Source: an uncultured Lactobacillus sp. (lineage in GTDB: Bacteria > Bacillota > Bacilli > Lactobacillales > Lactobacillaceae). From it: a stretch of 43,197 nucleotides of DNA. The position numbers were made by a program, and so were the translations under genes. The notes under the pieces were generated by a model. That model was not told where the DNA came from and searched no databases. It saw nothing but the letters and a program-made list of their open reading frames with translations. This document shows, piece after piece, positions 1 through 8,225 of this stretch. The stretch spans positions 1 through 43,197 of the forward strand of contig CALFSK010000004.1 of the NCBI GenBank assembly GCA_937916845.1, given 5' to 3'. Numbering within the stretch: the first letter of the stretch is position 1; each line of letters opens with the position of its first letter.

Positions 1-1832
1 GATTGACTACCGTTATCGGGAACAGTGCTCGGTTTTTCTACTTCGTCAGGAACATCGACTGGTTTAGTTGGCGTTGTGACTACTGGTTGACTAGGGTGAT
101 CATTCACGTCGTTTGCTTGAGCCGCAGTTAATTGCATTTGCGCACGTTGTAAGGCCACTTTAGCAGCAGCTAACGCTGAATTGGCATCATTGAGTGCTTT
201 TCCCGTGGCAACCACCATTTCCTGAGCCTGGGCCACCACGTCAGTCTGCTTAGCAATGGCGGCTTTCAAATTTGCAATCGCTTGGTTTAGACTTGCTAGC
301 CAAGCTAGGTCCTTAGCTAATTGTATCTGTGTGGCCGTTAACTGTGCCGTTAAAGTCTGCACGTCAGCCACCTTGGTCGCCAATTCCTGCTGTGCAGCTT
401 GCAATGCTGCTTGGGCCTGCTCATTGTGATCCGTCGCATCAGCTACCGCTGCGTTGGCTTGGTCAAGTGCAATAGCTGCTGTTTTAGCAGCTGCCGTCTT
501 GGTTGCTAAATCAGCTTTGGCCGTCGCTAGTTGAGCAGCAAAATCCACGGGTGTAATCAACGTGGTATTCGCTGAATTAGGTGTATTGAACGGCGTATGC
601 ATGATCTCATAAATTTCGCCATGGTCATCAATACCAAGCGCAAGATAACTATCGGATAAGATGCCTGAATCAGGCAGGTCAGGAACTTCTGTCCAATTCA
701 TGGTAGTTCGATAGATTGCTTCTTTTATGTTTCCAATCGTCAGCGTTCCAGCACTTATTTCACTTGCTAAAATAGGATCACTACCAAGATTAATATTTTC
801 ATCATCAGCAGAATCAAAATCATATTGTTGGCTAACATTTTTGAGTAAATCCTCTAATGAGGTATTTCCTCTATATTCACTCACATATTGTTGACCCAAC
901 GTTATATCTTCAAGTGTACTTGTAAAATTATGACTATTGTCACCATTCCACTGTGCCAACAGTTGATTAATCATAACCAAGGCAAACCTGGTCAAATCCG
1001 CCCACTGTTCCTGAGTTACTGCATTCAAATTAGCAACCTTAGTCGCCTTGTCAACCTCAGAAGCCGTATAGCTATTGTCGGCTTTAACTTGGTCCATAAA
1101 TACTATTGCTTTCGACTCATAAGCTTCTTCCGCAGCAAACTGTTGCAACAGTGGCAATCGATGAACAGCCTGTTCTTCAGCATTTAGACTCTTCCACGTT
1201 TGACCGTCAACCTTAACTTTCGGTTGCGCATCCATCTGTTCTTGCAACTGATTAACATTATCTTCAGCCGTATTAACCGCCACGTTCGCCTGACTCGTTG
1301 CTACCTGGGCACTGCCAGCCGTATCCTTAGCTTGTTGTAAATCGCTGGTCGCCACGGTAGCCGTTGACGTCGCACTCGCCACGTTAGAAGTCGCACTAGC
1401 TGCTTGGCTCTTAGCCGCAGTTAAATCAGTGGTCGTTGTTTGTACCTTAACCGTATCGTCAGTCACTGCTTTAGTCGCAGCAACTTTTTCTTGATTCAGC
1501 TCATCCGGGGAAAGTTGACTTAACTTAGCGGTTTCATCCGAAGCTGCCTGAGCCGCACTGCTGGCTGCAACTTGAGCAGTCGACTGAGCTTCAGTAGCCG
1601 TTGAAACGCTACTAGTAGCAGCAGAAACGTTTTGTTGCGCCTGGCTCACGGCCGCGTGCGTTTGGGACGCCGCACTAGTAGCGGTCTTAGCGCTACTAGT
1701 TTGTGTAACAGTGCTAGCGGATGAAGCTTTGCCCGCACTACTTTGATTAACCGTATCAGCCTTAGCCTCAAAAGTACCGGCTCCTAACGCGGCCGCAGTA
1801 ATAATTAACGTTGCTGTGATTTTTTTATTCAT
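1..1832 (-). CDS. SEC10/PgrA-type cell-surface protein (3' end outside window)
   Basis: The frame is open from an ATG at 1832 to the window edge (about 610 codons), so the C-terminus, where an LPxTG anchor would be expected, is missing. AAGGGG precedes the start. The N-terminus MNKKITATLIITAAALGAG followed by EAKAD is a signal peptide. Residues about 30-190 are very rich in Ala, Ser and Thr and heptad-like, as in a long coiled coil. A folded middle section contains TQEQWADLTRFALVMINQL, typical of the SEC10/PgrA surface-exclusion domain (a CAP-like fold in enterococcal and lactobacillar surface proteins). A second Ala-rich coiled coil and then a Pro/Thr-rich stretch (PVVTTPTKPVDVP) follow, as in wall-spanning regions. 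PgrA-type proteins reduce uptake of conjugative plasmids; lactobacillar homologues may instead act in adhesion. It is a single gene, separated from the upstream uvrA-like gene by a terminator and about 400 AT-rich bases. Confidence 0.8.
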   Translation of the reverse strand, partial: MNKKITATLIITAAALGAGTFEAKADTVNQSSAGKASSASTVTQTSSAKTATSAASQTHAAVSQAQQNVSAATSSVSTATEAQSTAQVAASSAAQAASDETAKLSQLSPDELNQEKVAATKAVTDDTVKVQTTTTDLTAAKSQAASATSNVASATSTATVATSDLQQAKDTAGSAQVATSQANVAVNTAEDNVNQLQEQMDAQPKVKVDGQTWKSLNAEEQAVHRLPLLQQFAAEEAYESKAIVFMDQVKADNSYTASEVDKATKVANLNAVTQEQWADLTRFALVMINQLLAQWNGDNSHNFTSTLEDITLGQQYVSEYRGNTSLEDLLKNVSQQYDFDSADDENINLGSDPILASEISAGTLTIGNIKEAIYRTTMNWTEVPDLPDSGILSDSYLALGIDDHGEIYEIMHTPFNTPNSANTTLITPVDFAAQLATAKADLATKTAAAKTAAIALDQANAAVADATDHNEQAQAALQAAQQELATKVADVQTLTAQLTATQIQLAKDLAWLASLNQAIANLKAAIAKQTDVVAQAQEMVVATGKALNDANSALAAAKVALQRAQMQLTAAQANDVNDHPSQPVVTTPTKPVDVPDEVEKPSTVPDNGSQ

Positions 1833-2236
1833 GATTACAATCCCCTTATTCAGTTTTCACGCACTATTTATATGGCAACTCCTAAGCACAACCCGCATCT
1901 GGCTACTTCACGCCGTACCGCTACCGTTACATCGTTCAAACTAGCTAGTGTTTAAAGACTAATGCCATCATCATTGTCCTATGTACTACTCAGATTGAAA
2001 CAGTGACCTCGATTAACCAGACCTTATATATAAATTTCATAGTATAACGATAAACGCAAAAAAATAATCACACTACTTATCAAACAATAATATTTTTATG
2101 TTCCTACATAACTATTTTAACAGGTAATTCGTACATCGGCCGAATTTTATAATGGTTTAACCTTATTTTTTATTATTATTTTTATATTGACAGCAAAAAA
2201 TACACTACAGCCTGTTCCATAATTAGAATCACAAAA
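1833..2236. other. AT-rich gene-free stretch upstream of the surface protein
   Basis: About 400 bases with no convincing ORF on either strand. It lies between the terminator of the uvrA-like gene and the surface-protein start, so it must hold the surface-protein promoter and a long 5' leader. Several A/T runs occur (about 2030-2100 and 2150-2200), but I could not settle on one clear -35/-10 pair. Confidence 0.5.
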
Positions 2237-2283
2237 CACACTAAGCCTAGCTCCACCAATTTGGCAGGGCTAGGCTTAGTGTG
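2237..2283 (-). terminator. Intrinsic terminator of the uvrA-like transcription unit
   Basis: Perfect 15-bp inverted repeat (CACACTAAGCCTAGC with its complement) around a 17-nt loop. On the minus strand the stem is followed by TTTTGTG. It lies about 60 bases after the uvrA-like stop codon. Confidence 0.8.
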
Positions 2284-2342
2284 TATTTATAATATTGACT
2301 ATCTTAAATTAGTCACTTTAGCGGGTAAAATCAATTTCACTG

Positions 2343-4883
2343 CTAATACGCTAAATTAAACTTCTCAAAGTGCGCCTTCAAATAGTCCAGCGTCAAACTC
2401 TTGCTCGTTTTAATTAGCTGTTCAGGTTTGCCACTAGCCATTAACTGACCACCAGCCTGACCACCCTTTGGTCCTAAATCGATTAAATAATCAGCGTTCG
2501 TCATCAGATCAAGATCATGGGTGATGATAATAATCGTCGCACCCTTCACCTTCAAGCTATTGATGACACCCAACAACGTTTGCACGTCTTGTGGGTGTAA
2601 CCCAACGGATGGTTCGTCAAAAATAAACAACGTCTTGCTTTGCCGTTTGTTCAGATGACTCATAAGCTTTAACCGCTGCGCTTCACCACCGGACAAGCTA
2701 GGTGTACTTTCGCCTAAGTGCAAGTAACCTAATCCCATCTCATCAAGCAACTGTAGCTGCTTTTCAATCTTAGGGACCGTTTCAAAGACGCTCAACGCCT
2801 CGCGAACCGACAAGTTCAACAGGTCAACAATGCTATAGTCGTGCCACTTGATTGCTTGAATTTCATCCTTGTAACGCGCGCCGTGACAGTAAGGGCAAAC
2901 TTCTTCCATGTCTGGCAAGTATTGGATATCCAGAGTAATCGTTCCTAGTCCCCCACACTGTTCACACGCCCCCTGCTTATTGTTATATGAAAAATAAGCC
3001 AGGCCATACTTTTTCGCTTTCGCCGCTGGTAAACTCGCAAACAGCCGGCGCAAATTATCCATAATCGTCGTGTAAGTCGCAATCGTTGAACGGGTGTTTT
3101 TCCCAATGGGCTTTGCATCCACGGACACCACGTCCGTTAAATGGGTCTTCAGCTTTGTCACTTGTTTCGGCAAAGCCGCCTTTTCGTTAACCGCTTTGAT
3201 GGCTGGCACCAGACTATCTAAAATCAGACTGGTTTTCCCAGCGCCAGAAAAACCGGTCACCGCCGTTATCTCGTTTCCAGGAATCGAGACCGCCACATCG
3301 CGTAAGTTGAAGTAATCCTTAACTTCGAAATCAGTGTTAAGGTCACTCGCCTTTTTAGCCACGGGCACTTTTTCATGCATAATGTCAGCCTTACCAGAGA
3401 TATAAGGACCAATTAGCGATTGCGGATTGCCCACCAAATCTTGAGGCGTGCCTTCAGCAATAACGTTTCCGCCAGCATCCCCAGAACCGGGGCCAATCTC
3501 AATCACCCAATCCGCTGCTTCAATGATATCGACTTCATGATCAACGACCACTAACGAGTTGCCTTGCGCAATCAGCTCCCTAAAGATCCGGATGAGTCCC
3601 TTGACGTTATCGGGATGCAGCCCAATGGACGGTTCATCCAAAACGTATAACACCCCGGTCGTCTCCGTGCGAATCGTCTTGGCTAACTGTAGCCGTTGGA
3701 GTTCACCGGTGGACAAAGTGTTCCCATTCCGCGATAGCGTTAGGTAGTCTAACCCCAATTCGAGTAATGGCCGCAACGTATCCGTTAAGTTCTTGAATAG
3801 GATGGTCGCCATGCCGGTCATTTCTTGGGGTAAACTTTCTTTAGACTTAGAGACCCAATCGGATAACGTTCCTAACGTAAGGTCCGCCACTTCAGCAATG
3901 TTTTTACCACCAACTAGTTGGGTTAATAACTCTGGATTTAACCGAGTCCCGTGGCAAGTTGGACAAACTGAAAAGTGGAAAAATTGATTAACTTGATTGA
4001 TTGCCCGGTCACTTTTAACCGTTTTAAGGGAATCATAAACGGCCGCGTGGGCGTTTTCGTACAACGTCTTATCGGTGTGGAAAACCCGGCCCGTCGAAGT
4101 CCGAAAATCAACCGGGTACTGTTTCTTCGCACCGTTGAGCACGATGTCTTTTTCGTGGTCCGTTAAATCCTTATACGGCACGTTGATGCGGACACCCAGC
4201 GTTTCCGCCACCGTCGGCATAAAGTTCCGACCTGGTAAGTGCCACGAAGCTACGACCCCTTCGGCAAGACTTAAACTCTCATCACCAATCAGTTTGGCTT
4301 CGTCTAGTTCACGGACTTTCCCAGTCCCGTGACATTCAGGACAGGCGCCACCAGAGTTGAAGGCAAAGTCTTCCGCGGATTTGGCCATAAATTCGACCCC
4401 GCACTCTGGGCAAGTCACGTAGCCCATCTTACTGTCCACGCCACCCGGCAAGTCCATCGCTTGGGCCACCTTTAAACTAGGCGCAATCCGGTGCCCGTTG
4501 GGACAGACCATGGAACCTAAACGCGAGAAAATCAACCGGACAACGTTGAACAATTCACTCATCGAGCCCACCGTCGACCGCTCAGAAGGAACACTTGGCC
4601 GTTGACGGAGCGCAATTGCGGACGGAATGTGTTTGACTTCCTGCACCTGCGACCGTTTACTTTGGCCAATCCGTCGTCTGGTATAGGTCGATAGCGCCTC
4701 TAAGTACCGCCGTGACCCTTCCGCGTACAAAATACCCATGGCTAAAGAACTTTTCCCCGATCCCGACGGACCAGAAATCGCCACAAACTGATTCAATGGA
4801 ATATCGACATTAATATTTTTTAAGTTATGGACGTTGCCGCCCCGCACACTAATATGTTCAATTTGTTTTTCACTCGTTACCAT
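2343..4883 (-). CDS. UvrA-like double-ABC ATPase (DrrC/UvrA2-type excinuclease subunit A paralogue)
   Basis: 846 aa. Two ABC ATPase halves with zinc modules: Walker A GPSGSGKS at 38-45; Cys-rich zinc modules around 127-185 and 307-310; signature STGELQ at 391-396 with LDEPSIGLHP at 415-424; second Walker A GFSGAGKT at 544-551; zinc knuckle C640-C643...C663-C666; signature SGGEAQ at 731-736 with FDEPSVGLHP. This is the UvrA fold, but about 100 residues shorter than housekeeping UvrA (about 940), as in UvrA2/DrrC proteins that protect DNA from intercalating drugs. The gene follows a DrrA/DrrB-like exporter by 87 bases in the same direction, matching drrA-drrB-drrC logic in anthracycline producers. 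AAAGGTGG precedes the ATG. A cre-like AAAGCGTTT occurs in the gap (about 4930). A drug-protection role is inferred; general repair is the alternative. Confidence 0.85.
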   Translation of the reverse strand: MVTSEKQIEHISVRGGNVHNLKNINVDIPLNQFVAISGPSGSGKSSLAMGILYAEGSRRYLEALSTYTRRRIGQSKRSQVQEVKHIPSAIALRQRPSVPSERSTVGSMSELFNVVRLIFSRLGSMVCPNGHRIAPSLKVAQAMDLPGGVDSKMGYVTCPECGVEFMAKSAEDFAFNSGGACPECHGTGKVRELDEAKLIGDESLSLAEGVVASWHLPGRNFMPTVAETLGVRINVPYKDLTDHEKDIVLNGAKKQYPVDFRTSTGRVFHTDKTLYENAHAAVYDSLKTVKSDRAINQVNQFFHFSVCPTCHGTRLNPELLTQLVGGKNIAEVADLTLGTLSDWVSKSKESLPQEMTGMATILFKNLTDTLRPLLELGLDYLTLSRNGNTLSTGELQRLQLAKTIRTETTGVLYVLDEPSIGLHPDNVKGLIRIFRELIAQGNSLVVVDHEVDIIEAADWVIEIGPGSGDAGGNVIAEGTPQDLVGNPQSLIGPYISGKADIMHEKVPVAKKASDLNTDFEVKDYFNLRDVAVSIPGNEITAVTGFSGAGKTSLILDSLVPAIKAVNEKAALPKQVTKLKTHLTDVVSVDAKPIGKNTRSTIATYTTIMDNLRRLFASLPAAKAKKYGLAYFSYNNKQGACEQCGGLGTITLDIQYLPDMEEVCPYCHGARYKDEIQAIKWHDYSIVDLLNLSVREALSVFETVPKIEKQLQLLDEMGLGYLHLGESTPSLSGGEAQRLKLMSHLNKRQSKTLFIFDEPSVGLHPQDVQTLLGVINSLKVKGATIIIITHDLDLMTNADYLIDLGPKGGQAGGQLMASGKPEQLIKTSKSLTLDYLKAHFEKFNLAY

Positions 4884-4970
4884 AATTAGCCACCTTTAAT
4901 TCAATCCTATACTACTAAGGATAGTTTTAAAAGCGTTTCGATTTAAGGAAACAAGAGCTTGATTTATACA

Positions 4971-5744
4971 TTAGTTGCGGTCATAAGCCCATACGGTTAA
5001 TGGGGCAAAAATAGCCACAATCAAGATATCAAACCCTAAAACTAACAACGCTTCGTGCGTCCAACTCCCAGTTGCCAAGATTTGCCGAATCGCCGTAATC
5101 ACGTAAGTTACCGGATTGAAATTCGCAATCACGCGCAATGGCTTGGTTAATGATTTCAACGGGACAAAGGCGTTCGACATAAAGGACAGCGCCAGCATCG
5201 TAATCAGAGAAAAACTTTGTACGGTCCCCGCACTCTTGGCGAGTAACCCGACCAACGCAAACAACCATGACAACGCCCAGCCCGTCAAAATGGCTAACAG
5301 GCCAATCACGATGATCCAACCGAAGCTAACGTCCGGGCGCCAACCAATCAAATAGCCCGTTGTCAGTGACGTGATCGTCGCAATCACCAAGCGCAAGATG
5401 TCGCCAAAGAGTTGCCCCGCAAGCGGCGCAATGTGCGCCATCGGTAACGACTTAAACCGGTCAAAGACGCCCGAATCAAGGTCTTCTCGAATTTGTGCGC
5501 CGGAACCAGAAGACGCGGACAACATGGTCTGAATCAAAATTCCAGGAACGATCGTGGGTAGGTAAGCCTGCACCCCACCGGCAATCGCCCCGCCAAATAA
5601 GTAGGTGAACATTAACATAAACATCACCGGTTGGACGATCACGTCCATGAACTGGTCCGGATTGTGGACCGTTTTGAGTAAGTTGCGGTAAGCCATCGTT
5701 GCGGTATTCATTAAGACGTTACCACTGTGTGTTTGTACTTCCAT
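4971..5744 (-). CDS. ABC-2 type transporter permease (DrrB-like)
   Basis: 257 aa with about six hydrophobic segments, for example VMFMLMFTYLFGGAIAGG (about 40-57), VIGLLAILTGWALSWLFALVGLL (about 145-167) and ITMLALSFMSNAFVPL (about 182-197). The 'SFMSNAFVPLKSL...NFNPVTYVITAIRQIL' region is characteristic of DrrB/ABC-2 membrane subunits that export drugs or lipids. It forms the membrane half of the exporter whose ATPase gene ends 16 bases upstream. AAAGAGG in the junction precedes the ATG at 5744. Same transcription unit as the ATPase and probably the uvrA-like gene. Substrate cannot be read from sequence; hydrophobic or DNA-binding drugs fit the context. Confidence 0.88.
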   Translation of the reverse strand: MEVQTHSGNVLMNTATMAYRNLLKTVHNPDQFMDVIVQPVMFMLMFTYLFGGAIAGGVQAYLPTIVPGILIQTMLSASSGSGAQIREDLDSGVFDRFKSLPMAHIAPLAGQLFGDILRLVIATITSLTTGYLIGWRPDVSFGWIIVIGLLAILTGWALSWLFALVGLLAKSAGTVQSFSLITMLALSFMSNAFVPLKSLTKPLRVIANFNPVTYVITAIRQILATGSWTHEALLVLGFDILIVAIFAPLTVWAYDRN

Positions 5745-5760
5745 TTTGCATGCCTCTTTC

Positions 5761-6696
5761 TTAGTTCTTGCCGACGGTCAAATTCATAAAGACGTCGTCG
5801 AGTGACGGTTCTTGAACGGATAATTGGCTGATGGCGATCTTAGCTTGAGTGAGCGCCTCTAAAATCGGGGTGAGCTGGGTCAGTTGTTTTAAGCTAACAC
5901 TGAGTTGCTGCCCCGTTTGTTGAACGGCACTCGTCACTTGTGTCCCTAGTAACGTAAATGCCCGGGCCACTTGCGCCTGGTCGTTCACGGTAAAGGCTAG
6001 CTTCGTCCCGCCGATTTGTTGCTTGAGTTCAGCCGGGGTCCCCATTTTCACAACCTTACCGTGGTCAATGACGGCCAAGTGATCGGCTAATTGGTCCGCT
6101 TCGTCTAAGTACTGCGTCGTTAAAACAATCGTGGAACCTTCCTGCACTAGCTTGCGGATGGTCGTCCACATTTGCGTGCGGGTCCGCGGATCGAGTCCCG
6201 TGGTGGGTTCGTCTAAAAAAATGAGGGCCGGTCGAGTAATCAAGCTAACGGCCAAGTCCAGCCGGCGTCGCATCCCACCGGAGAAGTTCTTCAACGCCTT
6301 ATCCGCGGAATTTTCCAACGAAAATTCTGCGAGTAATTCAGCCGTCCGTGCCCTGGCCTCCCGACGTGAAAGCCCGTTTAACCGGGAAAAGATCATTAAG
6401 TTCTCCCGTGCAGAAATATCTTCATCGACGGAGGCGTATTGGCCGGTCAAACCAAACATCGAACGCGCTAACCGCCCCTCTTTAACCGTATCGTGACCGA
6501 AAATTTTGACCTGACCCGCATCGGCCTTGAGTAACGTTGTCATCATCCGTAACGTCGTCGTTTTTCCCGCGCCGTTGGGGCCAAGCAGACCAAAGACCTC
6601 GCCAGGCTTTACGCTAAACGAAATATCATCAACGACCGTTTTTTGTGCAAACCGCTTCGTTAAATGACTAACTTCAATCGCATTAATCGTTGTCAT
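5761..6696 (-). CDS. ABC transporter ATP-binding protein (DrrA-like)
   Basis: 311 aa. Walker A GPNGAGKTTT (about 38-47), Q-loop region GLTGQYASVDEDI, signature NFSGGMRRRLDLA, Walker B ALIFLDEPTTGLDP and a TTQYLDEADQLADH switch region. The C-terminal tail ends in EPSLDDVFMNLTVGKN; this 'PSLDDVF..LTG' element is the hallmark of the DrrA subfamily of drug and lipid exporters. AGAGGG sits nine bases before the ATG. First gene of the unit transcribed leftwards from the promoter at 6748-6776, with the permease and the UvrA-like gene behind it, and divergent from marR. Confidence 0.9.
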   Translation of the reverse strand: MTTINAIEVSHLTKRFAQKTVVDDISFSVKPGEVFGLLGPNGAGKTTTLRMMTTLLKADAGQVKIFGHDTVKEGRLARSMFGLTGQYASVDEDISARENLMIFSRLNGLSRREARARTAELLAEFSLENSADKALKNFSGGMRRRLDLAVSLITRPALIFLDEPTTGLDPRTRTQMWTTIRKLVQEGSTIVLTTQYLDEADQLADHLAVIDHGKVVKMGTPAELKQQIGGTKLAFTVNDQAQVARAFTLLGTQVTSAVQQTGQQLSVSLKQLTQLTPILEALTQAKIAISQLSVQEPSLDDVFMNLTVGKN

Positions 6697-6721
6697 ATTA
6701 ATTCCCTCTTACGCTTTATTT

Positions 6722-6776
6722 TTAATCAGGTCCCCCTGAACAAAAATATCATAAGGCCCCCTGATTAATTTGTCAA
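6722..6776 (-). promoter_or_regulatory. Promoter and dyad operator of the drr-like operon
   Basis: On the minus strand TTGACA (6771-6776) and TATGAT (6748-6753) are separated by exactly 17 bases, so the start point should be near 6741. Two 9-base arms form a perfect dyad, TTAATCAGG at 6722-6730 and CCTGATTAA at 6760-6768. One lies inside the -35/-10 spacer and the other just downstream of the start. CCCCCTGA is also repeated directly (6732-6739 and 6757-6764). This is the layout expected for repression, most simply by the divergent MarR protein. Confidence 0.75.
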
Positions 6777-6846
6777 TCTTTTTGTTAACATCCTGGATGC
6801 CATTTCAAAACGTTGTCAGGTATAATGGCAGTATGGAGGCGATTCA

Positions 6847-7365
6847 ATGCCTAATTTAATCAAACAAAAAAACGCAGCCGGTAAATTGATCGAATTCAAC
6901 ATGGTCAAACACACGGCTGATGAAATCTATCACCGCACCCACGCGGATAAGGGTGAACACCAATCGTTATTCCAAGGACAGGGAAAAATCCTGCTGGCCC
7001 TATCCCAAACCGACGGACTCTCACAAAAAGATCTCGCTAATCAGTTAAATCTGACGGCACAGTCCACCGCAGAATTTGTGAATAAGCTGGTCAAAAAACG
7101 GTTAGTAACCAAGGAAAAGTCGACGACTGACCGGCGCAAAACGGTCATTCGCCTGACGAGTGCCGGACGAAAAAGTGCCACTAAGGAATCTGCAAAGGTG
7201 CCCGAGTATTTGAAGAACTTGACTGACACCGAGTTAGACCAATTGTCCGCAATTTTGACAAAAATGAACGACAGCCTATACGACGAAATCAATACCGCTA
7301 ACCCGTCTTGGTACGATAAATTTCATGATAGTATTACCGATCGTTTACGCGACTGGTTTCTTTAA
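6847..7365 (+). CDS. MarR-family transcriptional regulator
   Basis: 172 aa, longer than many MarR proteins (about 140-150). The winged helix spans about 45-110: LLALSQTDGLSQKDLANQLNLTAQSTAEFVNKLVKKRLV is the helix-turn-helix and EKSTTDRRKTVIRLTSAGR the wing with the conserved DxR. GGAGG at 6835-6839 sets the ATG at 6847, and a TATAAT lies at 6821-6826. The gene is divergent from the drr-like operon, whose promoter carries a dyad, so it is probably the ligand-responsive repressor of that exporter. A terminator follows immediately. Confidence 0.88.
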   Translation: MPNLIKQKNAAGKLIEFNMVKHTADEIYHRTHADKGEHQSLFQGQGKILLALSQTDGLSQKDLANQLNLTAQSTAEFVNKLVKKRLVTKEKSTTDRRKTVIRLTSAGRKSATKESAKVPEYLKNLTDTELDQLSAILTKMNDSLYDEINTANPSWYDKFHDSITDRLRDWFL

Positions 7366-7375
7366 TAGCCACGAC

Positions 7376-7417
7376 AAAAATACGACTCGTCCTTTACCAG
7401 GATGAGTCGTATTTTTT
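7376..7417 (+). terminator. Terminator of marR
   Basis: Stem AATACGACTCGTCCT with a near-perfect complement (one G-T pair), 5-nt loop, A-run before and TTTTTT after. Confidence 0.85.
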
Positions 7418-7439
7418 ACCTATAAATCTTAAAGAACCA

Positions 7440-7560
7440 AAAAAAGCCCCCGGATTATAAAATCCGAGGACTCTCCACCTCACAACGCAATTGTCAGGAT
7501 TTTCGAACGTACCCGACCATGGGTAACGCCTACGAAAGCAATCATACCATGCCTGACCCC
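7440..7560 (-). ncRNA. Candidate structured small RNA, family not identified
   Basis: Read on the minus strand, the segment begins near GGGGTCAGG and ends in a strong intrinsic terminator: stem CCTCGGATT/AATCCGGGG, 4-nt loop, then GCTTTTTTT, at 7440-7470. Upstream of that, GTCAGG (7552-7557) can pair with CCTGAC (7493-7498) enclosing a branched region with CATGG/CCATG pairing, and ACAA/TTGT forms a small hairpin (about 7481-7494). No ORF of useful length is present. It follows the merR gene by about 50 bases and could be its 3' UTR or an independent RNA. I considered SRP RNA, 6S RNA and the lactobacillar 'lacto-usp' motif but could not match one. Confidence 0.5.
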
Positions 7561-7570
7561 GATTTAAAAG

Positions 7571-7597
7571 CTAAATATTATTCTTACTAATATTTAG
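7571..7597. repeat. AT-rich perfect inverted repeat after merR
   Basis: CTAAATATTA and TAATATTTAG separated by 7 bases, immediately after the merR stop on the minus strand. It may be a weak terminator for merR (CTTTTAA follows on that strand) or part of the promoter region of the adjacent RNA candidate. Confidence 0.45.
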
Positions 7598-7610
7598 GCC
7601 TAATAATTCA

Positions 7611-8141
7611 TTAAAGTTCACGCAACTGTTCATCAATATTACGCTTAGATAAGTACTTTTTGAACGCTTCGGTATCCTTAAAGGCTCCGGTTTCTTTGAC
7701 GTAGTCATCAAACGTCCGTGGATCCATTTCCATTGAATGATCACGCAAATGCAACCGATAATCCTTCGCTTCGATTGAAGTTTTGTAATACCATTCTTTG
7801 AACTCCAAATAAGCCAGTGCGACCTGTAGCGAGGTAATTTGTTTTTTCAAACTTGATTCTTGCTCAACCAGAAAGTCGTACCGAAAATCAAGCGTTGCGT
7901 TATCACTTTCGTCGGCTTGGACATACGCCGCAATATCTTTAAGCTTAACGCCGACTTCTTTTAACCCAATGACCATCAGCAGCATATAGATATTCTCTTC
8001 ACGAAAGACGCGTTGATTATTTTCATCGCGCTTCAGGTGTGGAATCAAATTGTGCTTATCGTAATAACGAATGGTGGAAATTGGAACGCCTATTTTTTGT
8101 GAAACCTCACTGATTGTATATGTATGCTTAATTTTCTTCAT
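7611..8141 (-). CDS. MerR-family transcriptional regulator
   Basis: 176 aa. The N-terminal winged helix YTISEVSQKIGVPISTIRYYDKHNLIPHLKRDENNQRVF (about 7-46) is diagnostic of MerR, followed by GLKEVGVKLKDIAAYV and a coiled coil of about 40 residues (about 90-130) for dimerisation. The C-terminus (about 130-176) lacks Cys/His pairs, so metal sensing is unlikely; a small molecule is more plausible. It is divergent from the YdcZ-type transporter, whose promoter has the 19-bp spacer and central dyad typical of MerR control. The start lies directly beside that operator, so autoregulation is likely. Confidence 0.88.
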   Translation of the reverse strand: MKKIKHTYTISEVSQKIGVPISTIRYYDKHNLIPHLKRDENNQRVFREENIYMLLMVIGLKEVGVKLKDIAAYVQADESDNATLDFRYDFLVEQESSLKKQITSLQVALAYLEFKEWYYKTSIEAKDYRLHLRDHSMEMDPRTFDDYVKETGAFKDTEAFKKYLSKRNIDEQLREL

Positions 8142-8148
8142 TTCACGC

Positions 8149-8179
8149 TTGCCCTAAACCATAGTTTAGGCTTTATTAT
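8149..8179 (+). promoter_or_regulatory. MerR-type promoter with 19-bp spacer and operator
   Basis: -35 TTGCCC (8149-8154) and -10 TATTAT (8174-8179) are separated by 19 bases. A perfect dyad CCTAAAC-CATA-GTTTAGG occupies 8153-8170, within the spacer. The over-long spacer with a centred dyad is the hallmark of MerR-activated promoters, in which the regulator untwists DNA. It drives the transporter and aldo/keto reductase genes. Confidence 0.85.
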
Positions 8180-8225
8180 ATCACTTGTCGTAATCACAAC
8201 ACATTTCAGGAGGTATTTTTCAACG

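Noticed and set aside
888..1187. A 99-aa plus-strand frame
   Set aside because: Antisense to the surface-protein coding region, with no ribosome binding site and a Cys/Phe/Leu-rich composition typical of shadow frames.
7440..7560. Bacterial SRP RNA (4.5S)
   Set aside because: The conserved apical loop GGAAGGAAGCAGCC-type sequence is missing although GGTCAGG is present.
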